Positions 54,196 through 63,427 of a stretch of 64,000 nucleotides of DNA are shown piece by piece. The number at the start of each line of letters is the position of its first letter. The stretch's first letter is position 1. The notes beneath the pieces were generated by a model. The model ran no database searches. It was not told the DNA's origin and saw only the letters and a list, made by a program, of their open reading frames with translations. The translations under genes were made by a program, and so were the position numbers. This DNA comes from an uncultured Pseudodesulfovibrio sp. (GTDB lineage: Bacteria > Desulfobacterota > Desulfovibrionia > Desulfovibrionales > Desulfovibrionaceae), in NCBI RefSeq assembly GCF_963677845.1, contig NZ_OY782498.1, positions 134,001-198,000 of the forward strand, read 5' to 3'.

Positions 54196-55257
54196 ATGAG
54201 CGATAGCGCCAAACGTTCCCAGGCATACACCGCAGCTGGTGTGAACATCGAGGCAGGCAATGAATTTGTCGGCCGTATTAAAGATATGGTGAAATCCACC
54301 TTCACGCCCGGCGTGGCAACGGACATCGGCGGCTTCGGCGGTCTGTTCAAGCCAGAAATTTCCGGTATGGAAGCTCCCATGCTCGTGTCCGGCGCTGACG
54401 GCGTTGGTACCAAGCTCAAACTTGCCTTTATGTTTGATAAGCATGACACCGTGGGCATTGATTTGGTTGCCATGTCGGTCAACGATGTGCTTGTCCAAGG
54501 GGCGACCCCACTGTTCTTCCTCGACTATTTTGCTACAGGCAAGTTGGAATCCGGCGTAGCTGCACAGGTAGTGTCCGGTGTGTGTGAAGGGTGCCGTCAG
54601 TCAGCGTGCGCACTTCTTGGCGGTGAAACCGCTGAAATGCCCGGTTTCTATCCTGATGGCGAGTACGACCTGTCCGGTTTTGCCGTTGGCATGGTGGATA
54701 CGCCCAAGATGGTGACTGGCAAGGACGTCAAGGCTGGTGATGTGCTCATCGGGCTCGGTTCTACGGGCGCCCATTCCAATGGTTGGTCTTTGATTCGAAA
54801 GATTCTTGGCGAATCCGGTCTCAAACAAGACGACACATTCCCCGGTACGGACAAGACCGTGGCCGAGGTGCTTATCGAGCCGACCAAAATTTACGTCAAG
54901 GCCGTCCTTGAAGTTATGGAATCTCTGACCATCAAGGGCATGGTTCATGTCACGGGTGGCGGTTTCTACGACAATATCCCCCGCGTTTTGCCTGATGATG
55001 TCACGGCGGCCATTGAATTTGGCTCCTGGGATATGCTGCCGATTTTTGATTGGCTCAAGAATCAGGGTGGACTGTCCTGGCCGGAAATGTTGCAGATATT
55101 CAACTGCGGTATCGGATATATTCTTATCCTTGAAGCAGACAGCGCAGACAAGGCCATGGAGATACTTGACGCTCGTGATGACGTTGATGCCTACCGCATC
55201 GGTGAAATCGTTGAGCGCGAAGGCTCTGGTGAACAAGTCGAGATTACTTTTCCCTAG
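54196..55257 (+). CDS. purM: phosphoribosylformylglycinamidine cyclo-ligase
   Basis: AIR synthetase of purine synthesis, ATP-dependent. 353 residues. N-terminal 'AYTAAGVNIEAGNEFV', 'DIGGFGGLFKPEISGMEAPM', 'SGADGVGTKLKLAFM' and 'CALLGGETAEMPGFYPDGEY' are the family signatures. The ATG follows AGGAGAAA. It stands alone with its own terminator at 55281. Confidence 0.97.
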   Translation: MSDSAKRSQAYTAAGVNIEAGNEFVGRIKDMVKSTFTPGVATDIGGFGGLFKPEISGMEAPMLVSGADGVGTKLKLAFMFDKHDTVGIDLVAMSVNDVLVQGATPLFFLDYFATGKLESGVAAQVVSGVCEGCRQSACALLGGETAEMPGFYPDGEYDLSGFAVGMVDTPKMVTGKDVKAGDVLIGLGSTGAHSNGWSLIRKILGESGLKQDDTFPGTDKTVAEVLIEPTKIYVKAVLEVMESLTIKGMVHVTGGGFYDNIPRVLPDDVTAAIEFGSWDMLPIFDWLKNQGGLSWPEMLQIFNCGIGYILILEADSADKAMEILDARDDVDAYRIGEIVEREGSGEQVEITFP

Positions 55258-55280
55258 TATTAGATTGTATTGAGTTTATA

Positions 55281-55310
55281 AAAGGCCGCTCTTTGGAGCG
55301 GCCTTTTTTT
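55281..55310 (+). terminator. intrinsic terminator after purM
   Basis: AAAGGCCGCTC and GAGCGGCCTTT with a four-base loop, then seven T. Confidence 0.92.
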
Positions 55311-55443
55311 GATGGAATTATTATCGGTTTGTCTTGAACCTGACCCTGTTTTCATTTTATTGTCAGAGTATCCCCATCATTTTGTGATGGTGGAAATTTT
55401 GCCCTGCGGTTGACGTATGTGGCGACAGAAGAAGGCAGGAAAT

Positions 55444-55860
55444 ATGATTCAGCGAAAAATGTTGTTGATGACATTGGCTTTCATGCTGGGATTTGTGTGT
55501 TTGGTTGAAAGTGTGCCGAGTGCAAGTGCCGGTGACAATATCCCCCGCATGGGGGTGGAGCAACTGGCGGAGATGATCGATTTCGATGGATTGATGATTA
55601 TTGATGTCCGTCGAGGCCGGGATTGGGACAAAAGCGAGTTCATGATCAAGAATGCAGTCCGTAAACCGCACGATGACACTTCGTGGATAGCGAATGTGCC
55701 TCAAGGTAAGACGGTTGTTCTTTATTGCGCCTGATATAATGAATACACCAGCGCCCGGGCGGCGCAGGCTTTGATCAAGGCCGGTCATGAGAACGTCTAT
55801 GCTCTGAAAGGTGGATGGGCTGCGTGGATAAAAAAGGAATATCCGACGCAATTGAAATGA
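55444..55860 (+). CDS. rhodanese-like sulfurtransferase, probable selenoprotein
   Basis: 138 residues if the TGA at 55732-55734 is read as Sec97. An exported protein: signal peptide to 'PSASAGD', then 'MGVEQLAEMIDFDGLMIIDV' (CDC25/rhodanese domain), 'GKTVVLYCA', then TGA, then 'YNEYTSARAAQALIKAGHEN' and 'VYALKGGWAAWIKKEYP'. The second half is clean rhodanese in the same frame, so a split is unlikely. Related sequences read YCxCPNExTSA; TGA stands at the second Cys. The ATG at 55444 follows AGGAAA. A nonsense pseudogene is the alternative. Confidence 0.8.
55732..55768 (+). promoter_or_regulatory. candidate SECIS element of the rhodanese gene
   Basis: After the TGA (55732-55734) a hairpin begins: CC, a mismatched A, GCGCC, loop CGGGC, GGCGC, mismatched A, GG (55748-55768). 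The loop starts 21 bases after TGA and contains G. Fits the bacterial SECIS spacing. The stem is also coding, so its conservation must be tested at RNA level. Confidence 0.65.
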
Positions 55861-55875
55861 CAACTTGATGAAAAT

Positions 55876-55909
55876 AAAAAAGCCGCCCTCTCTATGGAGG
55901 GCGGCTTTT
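55876..55909. terminator. bidirectional terminator
   Basis: AAAAAGCCGCCCTC and GAGGGCGGCTTTT with a six-base loop between the rhodanese gene and the convergent radical SAM gene. Confidence 0.9.
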
Positions 55910-55927
55910 ATCCTTTGGGTGTAATGG

Positions 55928-57190
55928 TTATCCCAGATACGGATTGAAATATCCGTATTCAATCCACGGGAGAGCCTTTTTAAGCCGTTTCTTGAAGTTC
56001 ATAAAGCCCATGCTTGGGGAATGCCCGAAGGGTTTCATCAACCGCATGTATAGGTCTGGGTCGAGGTTGAGGTTGCGCAACTGAACAAAGTCGTATTTGC
56101 ATGATTCGCCCAGTTCAACCAATGCGTCGAATTCTTCTTCGGTATCGGTAATGCCAGGAAAGAAGAGAAGGTTCAATGACACGAACATGCCGACCTCATG
56201 GGCTTTGGCAATGGTTTCACGGACATCTTCAAAGGTGTAGCCCTTGGGACGGTAGTACGCCTCATATGGGCCTTTACGCGCTGAGTTCAGGCTGACGCGG
56301 ATGGAGTTCACTCCGGCCACCTTGAGGGCGGGAATGACCATGTGGCGTGACCCGTTGGTGTTCACGTTGACAGTACCGGACCCTCCGTCAGATCGATATT
56401 CCTTGATCGCATCACAGATGAGTTCAGCTTCAGTGAGCGGTTCGCCTTCGCACCCCTGCCCAAAGGAAAAGATGGGGCGGCGTTCACGGGATTCGTGGCG
56501 GCGCATGACCTGCACGATTTCCTTGGCCGTGGGCGTGAAGCTGATACGGCATTGCGGGGATGGGAATCCGGAGTCTTCGGGCTGTTTTGAAATGCACCCG
56601 ACGCATTGGGCGTTGCATGACTGTGCCGTAGGCAGAGGGCATTCAAAGCGGCCTAATGCGAGGTTTTTGGCTGCAGGACAACCGCTGGTCAAGGCACAAC
56701 CTGCCAGATGGTTGACCAATCGATTTTCCGGCATTTCCGAAATAAGTTGGTGCGCTCCAGCTTCCACTCGATCTGGCGGAATGTGCTTGAACACTTGTCG
56801 TTTGTCGTCGTCTACCTTTTTGGCGCAGACCCAGAACTTGCCGTCAGCAAATCCAATGCCGCCATATGAGAGCAAAGGCAGGATTGGCGCATCGTCGTCT
56901 AAGTCGTAGGCCGCAACGCCGGTGAGCGTGTGACCCGGACAAGCAAATGCGGCCACGGCCAGTTCTTCCATGACTTCGGCTTGTCCCGTTTCCGGGTTAT
57001 AGCCCATGGCGTGACGACCGGGCAGCATGAAGAATTCGGATTCTGCGGGGAGCGGGGTGATTTCATCAGGTCTTGGCAGGCCGAATTCGTCGCCTCGACG
57101 GATCATGAGTAAAAGATCCGGATGGTCGAATATTTCACCTTCCGGAGTCGCAAACAGCATCTTTGGCTGTGGTTTTTTCTTGGATGACAT
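55928..57190 (-). CDS. radical SAM protein of unknown function
   Basis: A 420-residue protein. The N-terminal ~190 residues have no recognised fold. Then the motif CNAQCVGCIS (Cx3Cx2C-type, preceded by FECPLPTAQS), 'FSFGQGCEGEPLT', 'TVNVNTNGSRHMVIPALK' and 'VSLNSARKGPYEAYYRP' form a radical SAM barrel. A few such proteins occur in sulfate reducers. Substrate unknown. The only ribosome-site candidate is AGGATG ten bases upstream of the ATG. Confidence 0.85.
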   Translation of the reverse strand: MSSKKKPQPKMLFATPEGEIFDHPDLLLMIRRGDEFGLPRPDEITPLPAESEFFMLPGRHAMGYNPETGQAEVMEELAVAAFACPGHTLTGVAAYDLDDDAPILPLLSYGGIGFADGKFWVCAKKVDDDKRQVFKHIPPDRVEAGAHQLISEMPENRLVNHLAGCALTSGCPAAKNLALGRFECPLPTAQSCNAQCVGCISKQPEDSGFPSPQCRISFTPTAKEIVQVMRRHESRERRPIFSFGQGCEGEPLTEAELICDAIKEYRSDGGSGTVNVNTNGSRHMVIPALKVAGVNSIRVSLNSARKGPYEAYYRPKGYTFEDVRETIAKAHEVGMFVSLNLLFFPGITDTEEEFDALVELGESCKYDFVQLRNLNLDPDLYMRLMKPFGHSPSMGFMNFKKRLKKALPWIEYGYFNPYLG

Positions 57191-57320
57191 AATGGAGGCA
57201 TCCTAATGTCAAACACCGGGATTGGGCAAGGGACGAATCCATATTATAATCTGGACGTTTTTTCTCTGTTCTGCAAAATGACGGAATGTGGTATCAGGCA
57301 AGGCAGAAAGGAGAGAAGAA

Positions 57321-57854
57321 ATGCAGAGTTATTCCTCAAAATATCCATGTGCCGCACTCGGGTTGTGTGCCCTGGTTCTGGTCTTGTCGGTGGTTCCCTC
57401 TTCAGCTCTTATGCCGCCAGGAGTGTATGCAAAGGCATCGAGCGATTCGAAAATCAAGGCTATCGCCACCATTGTCGATGTGAAAACGACACTGGTGGGT
57501 GAGAGGTATACGACCAAAAACGTCTCGTTTACGCTTGAGTACGCACTTGAGCCCGATGTCCCTGATCTGTTTGTTGGCAAATGTAAATCTGTCGACACGG
57601 AAGATCAGCGAAGCAATGCCATGGTGGGTGGGGATACGTATTTCTATCCTCAGTCCGGAGATCGTGTGTTCGTCACTATAAGCGAAAATGGTGGGGCTAT
57701 AACTTCCATGACGCCCGTGACCCCGGAATTGGATCAGGTGGTGCGAGAAGAACCTGAACGACTTGTATACGGCATTACCCAAGTCGGGATTCGGAAAAAG
57801 GACGGAAGCGGAGTTGAACCTGTGCTTCGTGACAAGGAAGCGCTTGTTGAATGA
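57321..57854 (+). CDS. secreted protein of unknown function
   Basis: A 177-residue exported protein: signal peptide (ALGLCALVLVLSVVPSSALM), then a beta-rich region beginning 'IKAIATIVDVKTTLVG' with 'GDTYFYPQSGDRVFVTISENG'. It is reminiscent of secreted OB-like folds, but I do not recognise a family. The ATG at 57321 follows GGAG; the longer reading adds 11 residues. A terminator follows. Confidence 0.75.
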   Translation: MQSYSSKYPCAALGLCALVLVLSVVPSSALMPPGVYAKASSDSKIKAIATIVDVKTTLVGERYTTKNVSFTLEYALEPDVPDLFVGKCKSVDTEDQRSNAMVGGDTYFYPQSGDRVFVTISENGGAITSMTPVTPELDQVVREEPERLVYGITQVGIRKKDGSGVEPVLRDKEALVE

Positions 57855-57886
57855 CCACTTGATCGTGTTCTATTTGTTTAAAATAT

Positions 57887-57916
57887 GAGCAGAGATTTTG
57901 TCTCTGCTCTTTTTTC
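57887..57916 (+). terminator. intrinsic terminator after the secreted protein gene
   Basis: GAGCAGAGA and TCTCTGCTC with a four-to-five-base loop and six T. Confidence 0.9.
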
Positions 57917-58027
57917 GTCCAAAATATAGGTAAGATTGGTGTCCACGCCCATGGTGGTGAGGCGTTGTCGGGAAAGGGAGGGAGGAGAGAGAAAAGATGG
58001 ATGGAACTCGATGTGTGATTCCACGCG

Positions 58028-58060
58028 AAAAGGTCGGCACCCAATGGGGTACCGACCTTT
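58028..58060 (-). terminator. intrinsic terminator after rpsI
   Basis: AAAGGTCGG and CCGACCTTT arms, with an ACCCC/GGGGT inner pairing. On the minus strand TTTTCGC follows; 25 bases after the rpsI stop. Confidence 0.75.
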
Positions 58061-58086
58061 GATAGTCTTGTATTCCGATTCTCGGC

Positions 58087-58476
58087 TTAACGCTTGGAGA
58101 ACTGGAAGCTGGCGCGGGCGCCGCGGAGACCGTATTTTTTACGCTCTTTCTTACGAGCATCGCGGGTCAGGAGACCTGCGGGCTTCAGAATGGAGCGCAG
58201 TTCAGGGTCGATCTCGCAGAGGGCGCGGGAAATGCCGTGGCGCAGTGCCTCGGCCTGACCGGATACGCCGCCGCCGGAGCAGTTGGCCTTGATGTCGTAC
58301 TTGTCGAGCATCTTGACCAGCTTCAGGGGCTGCTGAACAACCATCTGCAGGGTCTTGCGGGGGAAGTAGTCCTCGAAAGGACGACCGTTAACGGTGATCT
58401 GCCCGGTACCAGCATAAAGGCGGGTACGGGAGATGGCGTTTTTTCTTTTACCAGTGCTGTAAGTGAAATCGCTCAT
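58087..58476 (-). CDS. rpsI: 30S ribosomal protein S9
   Basis: 129 residues, with '[20 protein letters not shown]' at the N-terminus and the basic C-terminus ending '[11 protein letters not shown]', which reaches the decoding centre. Twelve bases downstream of rplM, the usual pair. Confidence 0.98.
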   Translation of the reverse strand: MSDFTYSTGKRKNAISRTRLYAGTGQITVNGRPFEDYFPRKTLQMVVQQPLKLVKMLDKYDIKANCSGGGVSGQAEALRHGISRALCEIDPELRSILKPAGLLTRDARKKERKKYGLRGARASFQFSKR

Positions 58477-58488
58477 GATAATCCCCGA

Positions 58489-58917
58489 TTAAATATCCAA
58501 AGGTTTGGGAGCCTGGGCTGCGTGCGGATGCTCGGAACCTGCGTAGACCTTCAGCTTCTTGATCTGCTGAGCGGCAATGCGGTTTTTGGGCAGCATGCCT
58601 TTGACAGCGGCGGTGATGACGTTCTCAGGCTTGATGGCCAACATCTCGCGGAGGGTCTTTTCTTTCAGACCACCGGGATGATTGGTGTGCTTGTAGTACA
58701 TCTTTTTGTCCAGCTTCTGGCCAGTGACCTTGATCTTGTCGGCGTTGATGACAATCACGAAGTCACCCATGTCCATGTGGTGGGCGAATTCAGGCTTGTG
58801 CTTGCCGCGCAGACGAGTAGTGATCTCGGTGCACAGACGGCCCAGAATCTTGTCCGTGGCGTCGACGATGAACCATTCACGGTTCGCGTCTTCCGGCTTC
58901 GGGCTATATGTCTTCAT
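58489..58917 (-). CDS. rplM: 50S ribosomal protein L13
   Basis: 142 residues. '[20 protein letters not shown]' and '[20 protein letters not shown]' are diagnostic. First gene of the rplM-rpsI operon. GGAG lies nine bases before the ATG, and the promoter at 58950 lies upstream. Confidence 0.98.
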   Translation of the reverse strand: MKTYSPKPEDANREWFIVDATDKILGRLCTEITTRLRGKHKPEFAHHMDMGDFVIVINADKIKVTGQKLDKKMYYKHTNHPGGLKEKTLREMLAIKPENVITAAVKGMLPKNRIAAQQIKKLKVYAGSEHPHAAQAPKPLDI

Positions 58918-58949
58918 AAAATTGCTCCTTGCGCAAACTAAGAGGGGGA

Positions 58950-58978
58950 CTTCTACGCATATGAAATGCGCATGTCAA
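58950..58978 (-). promoter_or_regulatory. probable promoter of rplM-rpsI
   Basis: On the minus strand TTGACA (58973-58978) and TAGAAG (58950-58955) are 17 bases apart, about 35 bases upstream of the rplM ATG. The -10 match is partial. Confidence 0.5.
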
Positions 58979-59227
58979 CCCTCATGCAACGTATAATTTA
59001 TAATCGCGCGATCAGAAGGTCGAGCGCGTTAGGAACATTTGTAACGGGGGTGTCCCAAACACGCCGGTTCTTCTAACCGGGAGGATGCTTGTGCCATAGA
59101 TCACGTCAAGTGACAAGTTTTTTCTGCTTCGGGTCGCCAAGGGGGATAAGTGAGCCTTTTCCAACATCTGTTTTGTGTTACCGAGGTCTGCGTGGTATGG
59201 TTCAACAAAATTAAGTGAGGAAATCCT
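58979..59227. other. gap between rplM promoter and small lipoprotein gene
   Basis: About 250 bases without a gene. A perfect 6-bp inverted repeat CCGGTT-CTTCT-AACCGG occurs near 59062-59078, and a hairpin-like region CTTGT ... ACAAG followed by six T near 59090-59121 could be a small terminator. No known RNA class is recognised. Confidence 0.35.
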
Positions 59228-59344
59228 ATGAAAAGAATTCTGTTGTGCGCAGCCGTACTCGTCATGTTTATCGGTGTTGTAGCAGGGTGCCATCATGAGG
59301 TCGAACCGGCACATGATGCTACTTTGATCATGTTGGATAGCTAA
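59228..59344 (+). CDS. 38-residue lipoprotein
   Basis: MKRILLCAAVLVMFIGVVAG is followed by the lipobox Cys (VVAGC, residue 21), so a signal-peptidase II lipoprotein with a mature tail of just 18 residues (CHHEVEPAHDATLIMLDS). His and acidic residues follow the Cys. GAGGAAA precedes the ATG by seven bases. Small entericidin-like lipoproteins are the nearest analogue, but it is not recognisably related. A terminator lies 20 bases downstream, supporting a real gene. Confidence 0.7.
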   Translation: MKRILLCAAVLVMFIGVVAGCHHEVEPAHDATLIMLDS

Positions 59345-59364
59345 GAGTTTGTTTATGAAAAGAT

Positions 59365-59399
59365 AAAGCCCCTCACATCATTTGATGTGAGGGGCTTTT
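59365..59399. terminator. bidirectional terminator
   Basis: AAAGCCCCTCACATCA and TGATGTGAGGGGCTTTT with a two-to-four-base loop between the lipoprotein gene and alaS. Confidence 0.9.
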
Positions 59400-59410
59400 G
59401 ATTGCTGTTA

Positions 59411-62050
59411 CTATCCCGCGATCAGTTCTTTGATTTTGGCAATGGCATTGGGGATACCTGCGGCGTTTGAGCCGCCTGCGCGGGCCAGATCGGGGCGGCC
59501 TCCGCCTCCACCGCCGACTTCACCGGCTACCTGTTTGATCAGGTCGCCAGCCTTGAAGCGATCGTGCAAGTCCTTGGTTACCGCGAGTGCGACCGAGACT
59601 TTGCCTTCGTCGTGGGCTGCCACGAGGCAGATGACACCGGAATCCATTTTGGAGCGCAGGGCGTCCATTTGTTCCAGCATGACCCCCATGTTCGGGGCTT
59701 CCAGTTCAATAGCCAGAACTTTTACGCCGTTGATTTCTTCAATTTCGCTCATCATGTCACGGCCTGCACCGGATGCGAGCTTGGCCTGCAAGGATTTCAT
59801 CTCCTTACCCATGTCTTTGACCTGCTTCTGAAGGTCTTTGATCTTTTTGGGCAGATCAGCGGGCTGGGCTTTCAGCATAGCGCCAGCTTCGGCAACGGCT
59901 TCACGGCGTTCGTTGAGGTAACCCACGGCGTTGTGTCCGGTGGCTGCCTCGATGCGACGGATGCCTGCGGCGACTCCGGCTTCGGAGGTGATAACGAATG
60001 TCCCGGCAATGCCGGTGTTATCCAAATGTGTCCCACCGCAGAATTCCATGGACACGCCCGGAACTTCGATGATGGAAACGGTATCCCCGTATTTTTCACC
60101 GAACAGAGCCGTTGCTCCTTTGGCCTGAGCGTCTTTGATGCTCATGACCGAGCGGTCCACCGGGATGGCGTCGAGTATATTTTGGTTTACGATGGCTTCG
60201 ACTTCGGCGAGTTCCTCATGGGACAACCCTTTGATGTGTGTGAAGTCAAAGCGCAGACGATCCGGGCCGACAAGTGAACCGGCCTGTTTTGCATGGTCGC
60301 CCAGAACTTTTTGCAGGGCGGCATGGAGCAGGTGAGTTACCGTGTGGTTGCGCATGGTGGCCAGCCGTTGAGAACGATCAACATTGAAGAACGCAGTGTC
60401 ACCAGTGGCAAATGATCCTTCGGTAATAGTCACTTTATGCGCAGTCAGTTTTTGGGAAGGCTTTACTGTTTCAAGAACGTCGGCCTTACCACCGGATGCG
60501 GCAATGGAGCCTGTGTCGCCAGTCTGACCGCCGGATTCACCATAAAATGGTGTGGACTTCGCGACTACCCAGCCGGTAGCCCCTTCGGGCAGTGTGTCAA
60601 CCACTTCGCCGTTAAGCGTGAGCAGGTAGGCGATGTCGGACTGGTCGGCCATGGTTTCGTAGCCGGAGAATTCAGAGGTGACTTCCTGTTCCAGGAGTGT
60701 CTGGAAGGTGGAGGCGACATCTTTTTCGCCGGAACCTTTCCATGCGGCCTTGGAGCGCTTTTTCTGCTCCTGCATGAATTTGTCGAATTCGGTTTCATCA
60801 ACACCCATACCGTGCTGTTCAGCGATATCGCGCACGATGTCGATGGGGAAACCGTAGGTGTCGTAAAGTTTGAAGGTAGTCTCGCCGGGAACGATGGAGA
60901 CCTTGGCTTTTTTGAGTTCGGCCAGTTCTTCTTCGAGCATCTCAAGGCCCTTGTCCAAAGTCTTGGCAAAGCCTTCTTCTTCACCCTTGACCACTTCGAT
61001 CATGAAGTCGCGGGTTTCTTCCAGTTCCTTGTAGTGACCACCCATGTCGTCAACGACTTTGGAAGCGGTCTTCCAGAGGAAGGAACCCTTAAGGCCCATG
61101 AGTTTGCCGAAGCGGTAGGCACGGCGAATAAGGCGGCGCAAAATGTATCCGCGTCCTTCATTGGACGGGAGGACCTGATCCGGGATCAGGAAGGCGATGG
61201 CGCGGGAGTGATCGGCGATGACCTGAAGCGCGGTGTCGATCTCTTCGGATTGGTGGTATTTCACGCCAGCAAGATCTGCGGTGTACTGGATGATGGACTG
61301 GAACAGGTCGGTCTCATAATTGGAGGCTACGCCCTGTGCTACGGCAGCGATGCGCTCAAGCCCCATGCCGGTGTCAATGGACGGGCGGGGCAGGTCACTG
61401 CGAGTACCGTCTTCGGCTTGATCGTACTGCATGAACACGAGGTTCCATATTTCAAGATAGCGGTCACAGTCGCATTTGCCGATACCACAGTTTGGACCGC
61501 AGCCGACTTCTTCGCCCTGGTCGAAATGGACCTCGGAGCAGGGACCGCAGGGACCGGTGTCGCCCATGGACCAGAAGTTGTCCTTCTCTCCCAGTTTGAA
61601 AATACGTTCTTCTGGAACGCCTGCGACCTTCTTCCACAGTTCTCCAGCTTCGTCGTCATCTTTATATATAGTAATATAGAGGCGTTCTTTGTCGAGCTTC
61701 AGTTCTTCGGTGAGAAACTCCCAGCAGAACTTGATGGCGTCTTCCTTGAAGTAGTCGCCAAAGGAGAAGTTGCCGAGCATTTCGAAAAATGTGTGGTGGC
61801 GTGCGGTGCGGCCCACGTTCTCCAGATCGTTGTGCTTCCCGCCCACGCGCAGACATTTTTGCGAAGTGGTAGCGCGGTTGTAGTCACGTTTTTCCTGGCC
61901 CAGGAAAAGTTTCTTGAACTGGACCATGCCCGCATTGGTGAAGAGCAGGGTCGGGTCGTCCTTGGGGGTCAGCGGTGAAGATTCCACTATGGCGTGGCCG
62001 TTCTTCTCGAAGTATTCAAGGAACCGTTGACGGATTTCGTTGGCTTTCAT
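59411..62050 (-). CDS. alaS: alanyl-tRNA synthetase
   Basis: Charges tRNA-Ala and edits mischarged Ser/Gly. 879 residues, full length. Class II catalytic core begins '[12 protein letters not shown]'. Editing-domain zinc motifs '[13 protein letters not shown]' and '[11 protein letters not shown]' are intact. The C-terminal DHHA1 domain has '[15 protein letters not shown]'. Downstream of recA, after a strong terminator. Confidence 0.98.
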   Translation of the reverse strand: MKANEIRQRFLEYFEKNGHAIVESSPLTPKDDPTLLFTNAGMVQFKKLFLGQEKRDYNRATTSQKCLRVGGKHNDLENVGRTARHHTFFEMLGNFSFGDYFKEDAIKFCWEFLTEELKLDKERLYITIYKDDDEAGELWKKVAGVPEERIFKLGEKDNFWSMGDTGPCGPCSEVHFDQGEEVGCGPNCGIGKCDCDRYLEIWNLVFMQYDQAEDGTRSDLPRPSIDTGMGLERIAAVAQGVASNYETDLFQSIIQYTADLAGVKYHQSEEIDTALQVIADHSRAIAFLIPDQVLPSNEGRGYILRRLIRRAYRFGKLMGLKGSFLWKTASKVVDDMGGHYKELEETRDFMIEVVKGEEEGFAKTLDKGLEMLEEELAELKKAKVSIVPGETTFKLYDTYGFPIDIVRDIAEQHGMGVDETEFDKFMQEQKKRSKAAWKGSGEKDVASTFQTLLEQEVTSEFSGYETMADQSDIAYLLTLNGEVVDTLPEGATGWVVAKSTPFYGESGGQTGDTGSIAASGGKADVLETVKPSQKLTAHKVTITEGSFATGDTAFFNVDRSQRLATMRNHTVTHLLHAALQKVLGDHAKQAGSLVGPDRLRFDFTHIKGLSHEELAEVEAIVNQNILDAIPVDRSVMSIKDAQAKGATALFGEKYGDTVSIIEVPGVSMEFCGGTHLDNTGIAGTFVITSEAGVAAGIRRIEAATGHNAVGYLNERREAVAEAGAMLKAQPADLPKKIKDLQKQVKDMGKEMKSLQAKLASGAGRDMMSEIEEINGVKVLAIELEAPNMGVMLEQMDALRSKMDSGVICLVAAHDEGKVSVALAVTKDLHDRFKAGDLIKQVAGEVGGGGGGRPDLARAGGSNAAGIPNAIAKIKELIAG

Positions 62051-62082
62051 CTCGCAAATTCTCCAAAAAATGATTTCCAGAT

Positions 62083-62115
62083 AAAAACGCCTCGGGACAC
62101 GGACCCGAGGCGTTT
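62083..62115 (-). terminator. intrinsic terminator after recA
   Basis: AAACGCCTCGGG and CCCGAGGCGTTT with a seven-base loop; on the minus strand T residues follow. It lies between recA and alaS. Confidence 0.88.
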
Positions 62116-62134
62116 CATCCGGGCTAAAAACACT

Positions 62135-63181
62135 TTATTTGCCGGCGTCTCCGGCTTCTTCGACTTCGTCCCGATATCCGAGATGAGTCATCAGTTTCTC
62201 TTCAATGGACTCGGCGATATCAGGGTTATCCTGCAATAACTGACGGACATTTTCTTTGCCCTGTCCGAGTTTTTCGGAACCATAGGCGAACCATGAACCG
62301 GATTTTTCGATAATACCGTGCTCTACACCCATGTCGATCAGTTCTCCCATGCGGCTGATGCCTTGGCCGTACAAAACGTCAACCAATGCCTGACGGAAGG
62401 GCGGAGCGACCTTGTTCTTGACGACCTTGATACGGGCACGGATGCCGTATGCTTCGTCCTTGTCCTTCAAGGTCTGGATGCGGCGGATGTCGAGACGGCA
62501 GGAGGCGTAGAATTTGAGTGCATTACCGCCAGACGTTGTCTCCGGGTTACCGTAGCCGGTCATGCCGATCTTCATGCGAATTTGGTTGATGAAAATAACG
62601 ACACAGTTGGACTTGTGGATGGTGCCGGTCAGCTTTCTGAGCGCGTGGGACATGAGTCGAGCCTGACCGCCCACCTGCGTTTCACCCATTTGGCCTTCAA
62701 GTTCGGCCTGCGGAATGAGTGCGGCAACGGAGTCGATAACCACGACGTCAATTGCGCTGGAACGTACGAGCAAGTCTGCGATTTCAAGAGCTTGTTCGCC
62801 GTAATCTGGCTGGGAAATGAGCAGGTCGTCGGTCTTGACGCCCAGTCGTTTCGCATAGCCGGGGTCCAGAGCATGCTCGGCATCAATGAACGCGGCATTG
62901 CCGCCAGCTTTTTGGGCCTGGGCAATGATGTGCAGGGCCAATGTGGTTTTACCCGAGGATTCCGGGCCATAAATTTCTATGACGCGACCGCGTGGTACGC
63001 CACCAATACCCAATGCCATGTCCAAACCGATGGAACCGGTCGGGATAGCGGGTATGGAGTGGGACGCTTCGCCGTCCATACGCATGATCGAGCCTTTGCC
63101 GAACTTGCGTTCAATGGTAGTCAGGGCAGTGCCGAGCGCCTCTTTGCGCAGAACTTCAGGATCAACGGCTTTTCGTGCCAT
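62135..63181 (-). CDS. recA: recombinase RecA
   Basis: DNA-strand exchange and LexA co-protease. 348 residues. Walker A '[13 protein letters not shown]', '[15 protein letters not shown]' and '[20 protein letters not shown]' are typical. The acidic C-terminus is '[14 protein letters not shown]'. GGAGGA precedes the ATG. I did not find a clear SOS box in the 245-base upstream gap. Confidence 0.98.
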   Translation of the reverse strand: MARKAVDPEVLRKEALGTALTTIERKFGKGSIMRMDGEASHSIPAIPTGSIGLDMALGIGGVPRGRVIEIYGPESSGKTTLALHIIAQAQKAGGNAAFIDAEHALDPGYAKRLGVKTDDLLISQPDYGEQALEIADLLVRSSAIDVVVIDSVAALIPQAELEGQMGETQVGGQARLMSHALRKLTGTIHKSNCVVIFINQIRMKIGMTGYGNPETTSGGNALKFYASCRLDIRRIQTLKDKDEAYGIRARIKVVKNKVAPPFRQALVDVLYGQGISRMGELIDMGVEHGIIEKSGSWFAYGSEKLGQGKENVRQLLQDNPDIAESIEEKLMTHLGYRDEVEEAGDAGK

Positions 63182-63427
63182 GTATTCATCCTCCGGGATT
63201 TACAGGCGGCAACAATTGAGCAACATGTTCAAATACCAGATACGCGTGTGGTGGGCAACAATCATATATAAGGTGAAAAAGTTTCATGTTGGCAGGTGTT
63301 TGTCGTTTGATAACAGGTTGATACAAGTGTTATGGCTTTCATGTTGTTGATTGACTCAAAAGGCTGGATGGGCAGTGGTTCGTAAAATTCTTGCCCTTGT
63401 CACCGATCTAACATAGTGGTCGCATCC

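Noticed and set aside
55735-55860. Rhodanese as a nonsense pseudogene
   Set aside because: Frame, composition and motifs continue perfectly after TGA and a SECIS-like hairpin is present; kept as the less likely alternative.
57206-57502. 98-residue plus-strand reading with a good GGAGG before its ATG
   Set aside because: It overlaps the signal-peptide gene at 57321 in another frame, has no recognised domain, and the GGAGG lies within the start region of the radical SAM gene on the other strand.
60437-61978. 513-residue plus-strand reading opposite alaS
   Set aside because: Opposite strand of alaS, which is intact; no recognisable domain.
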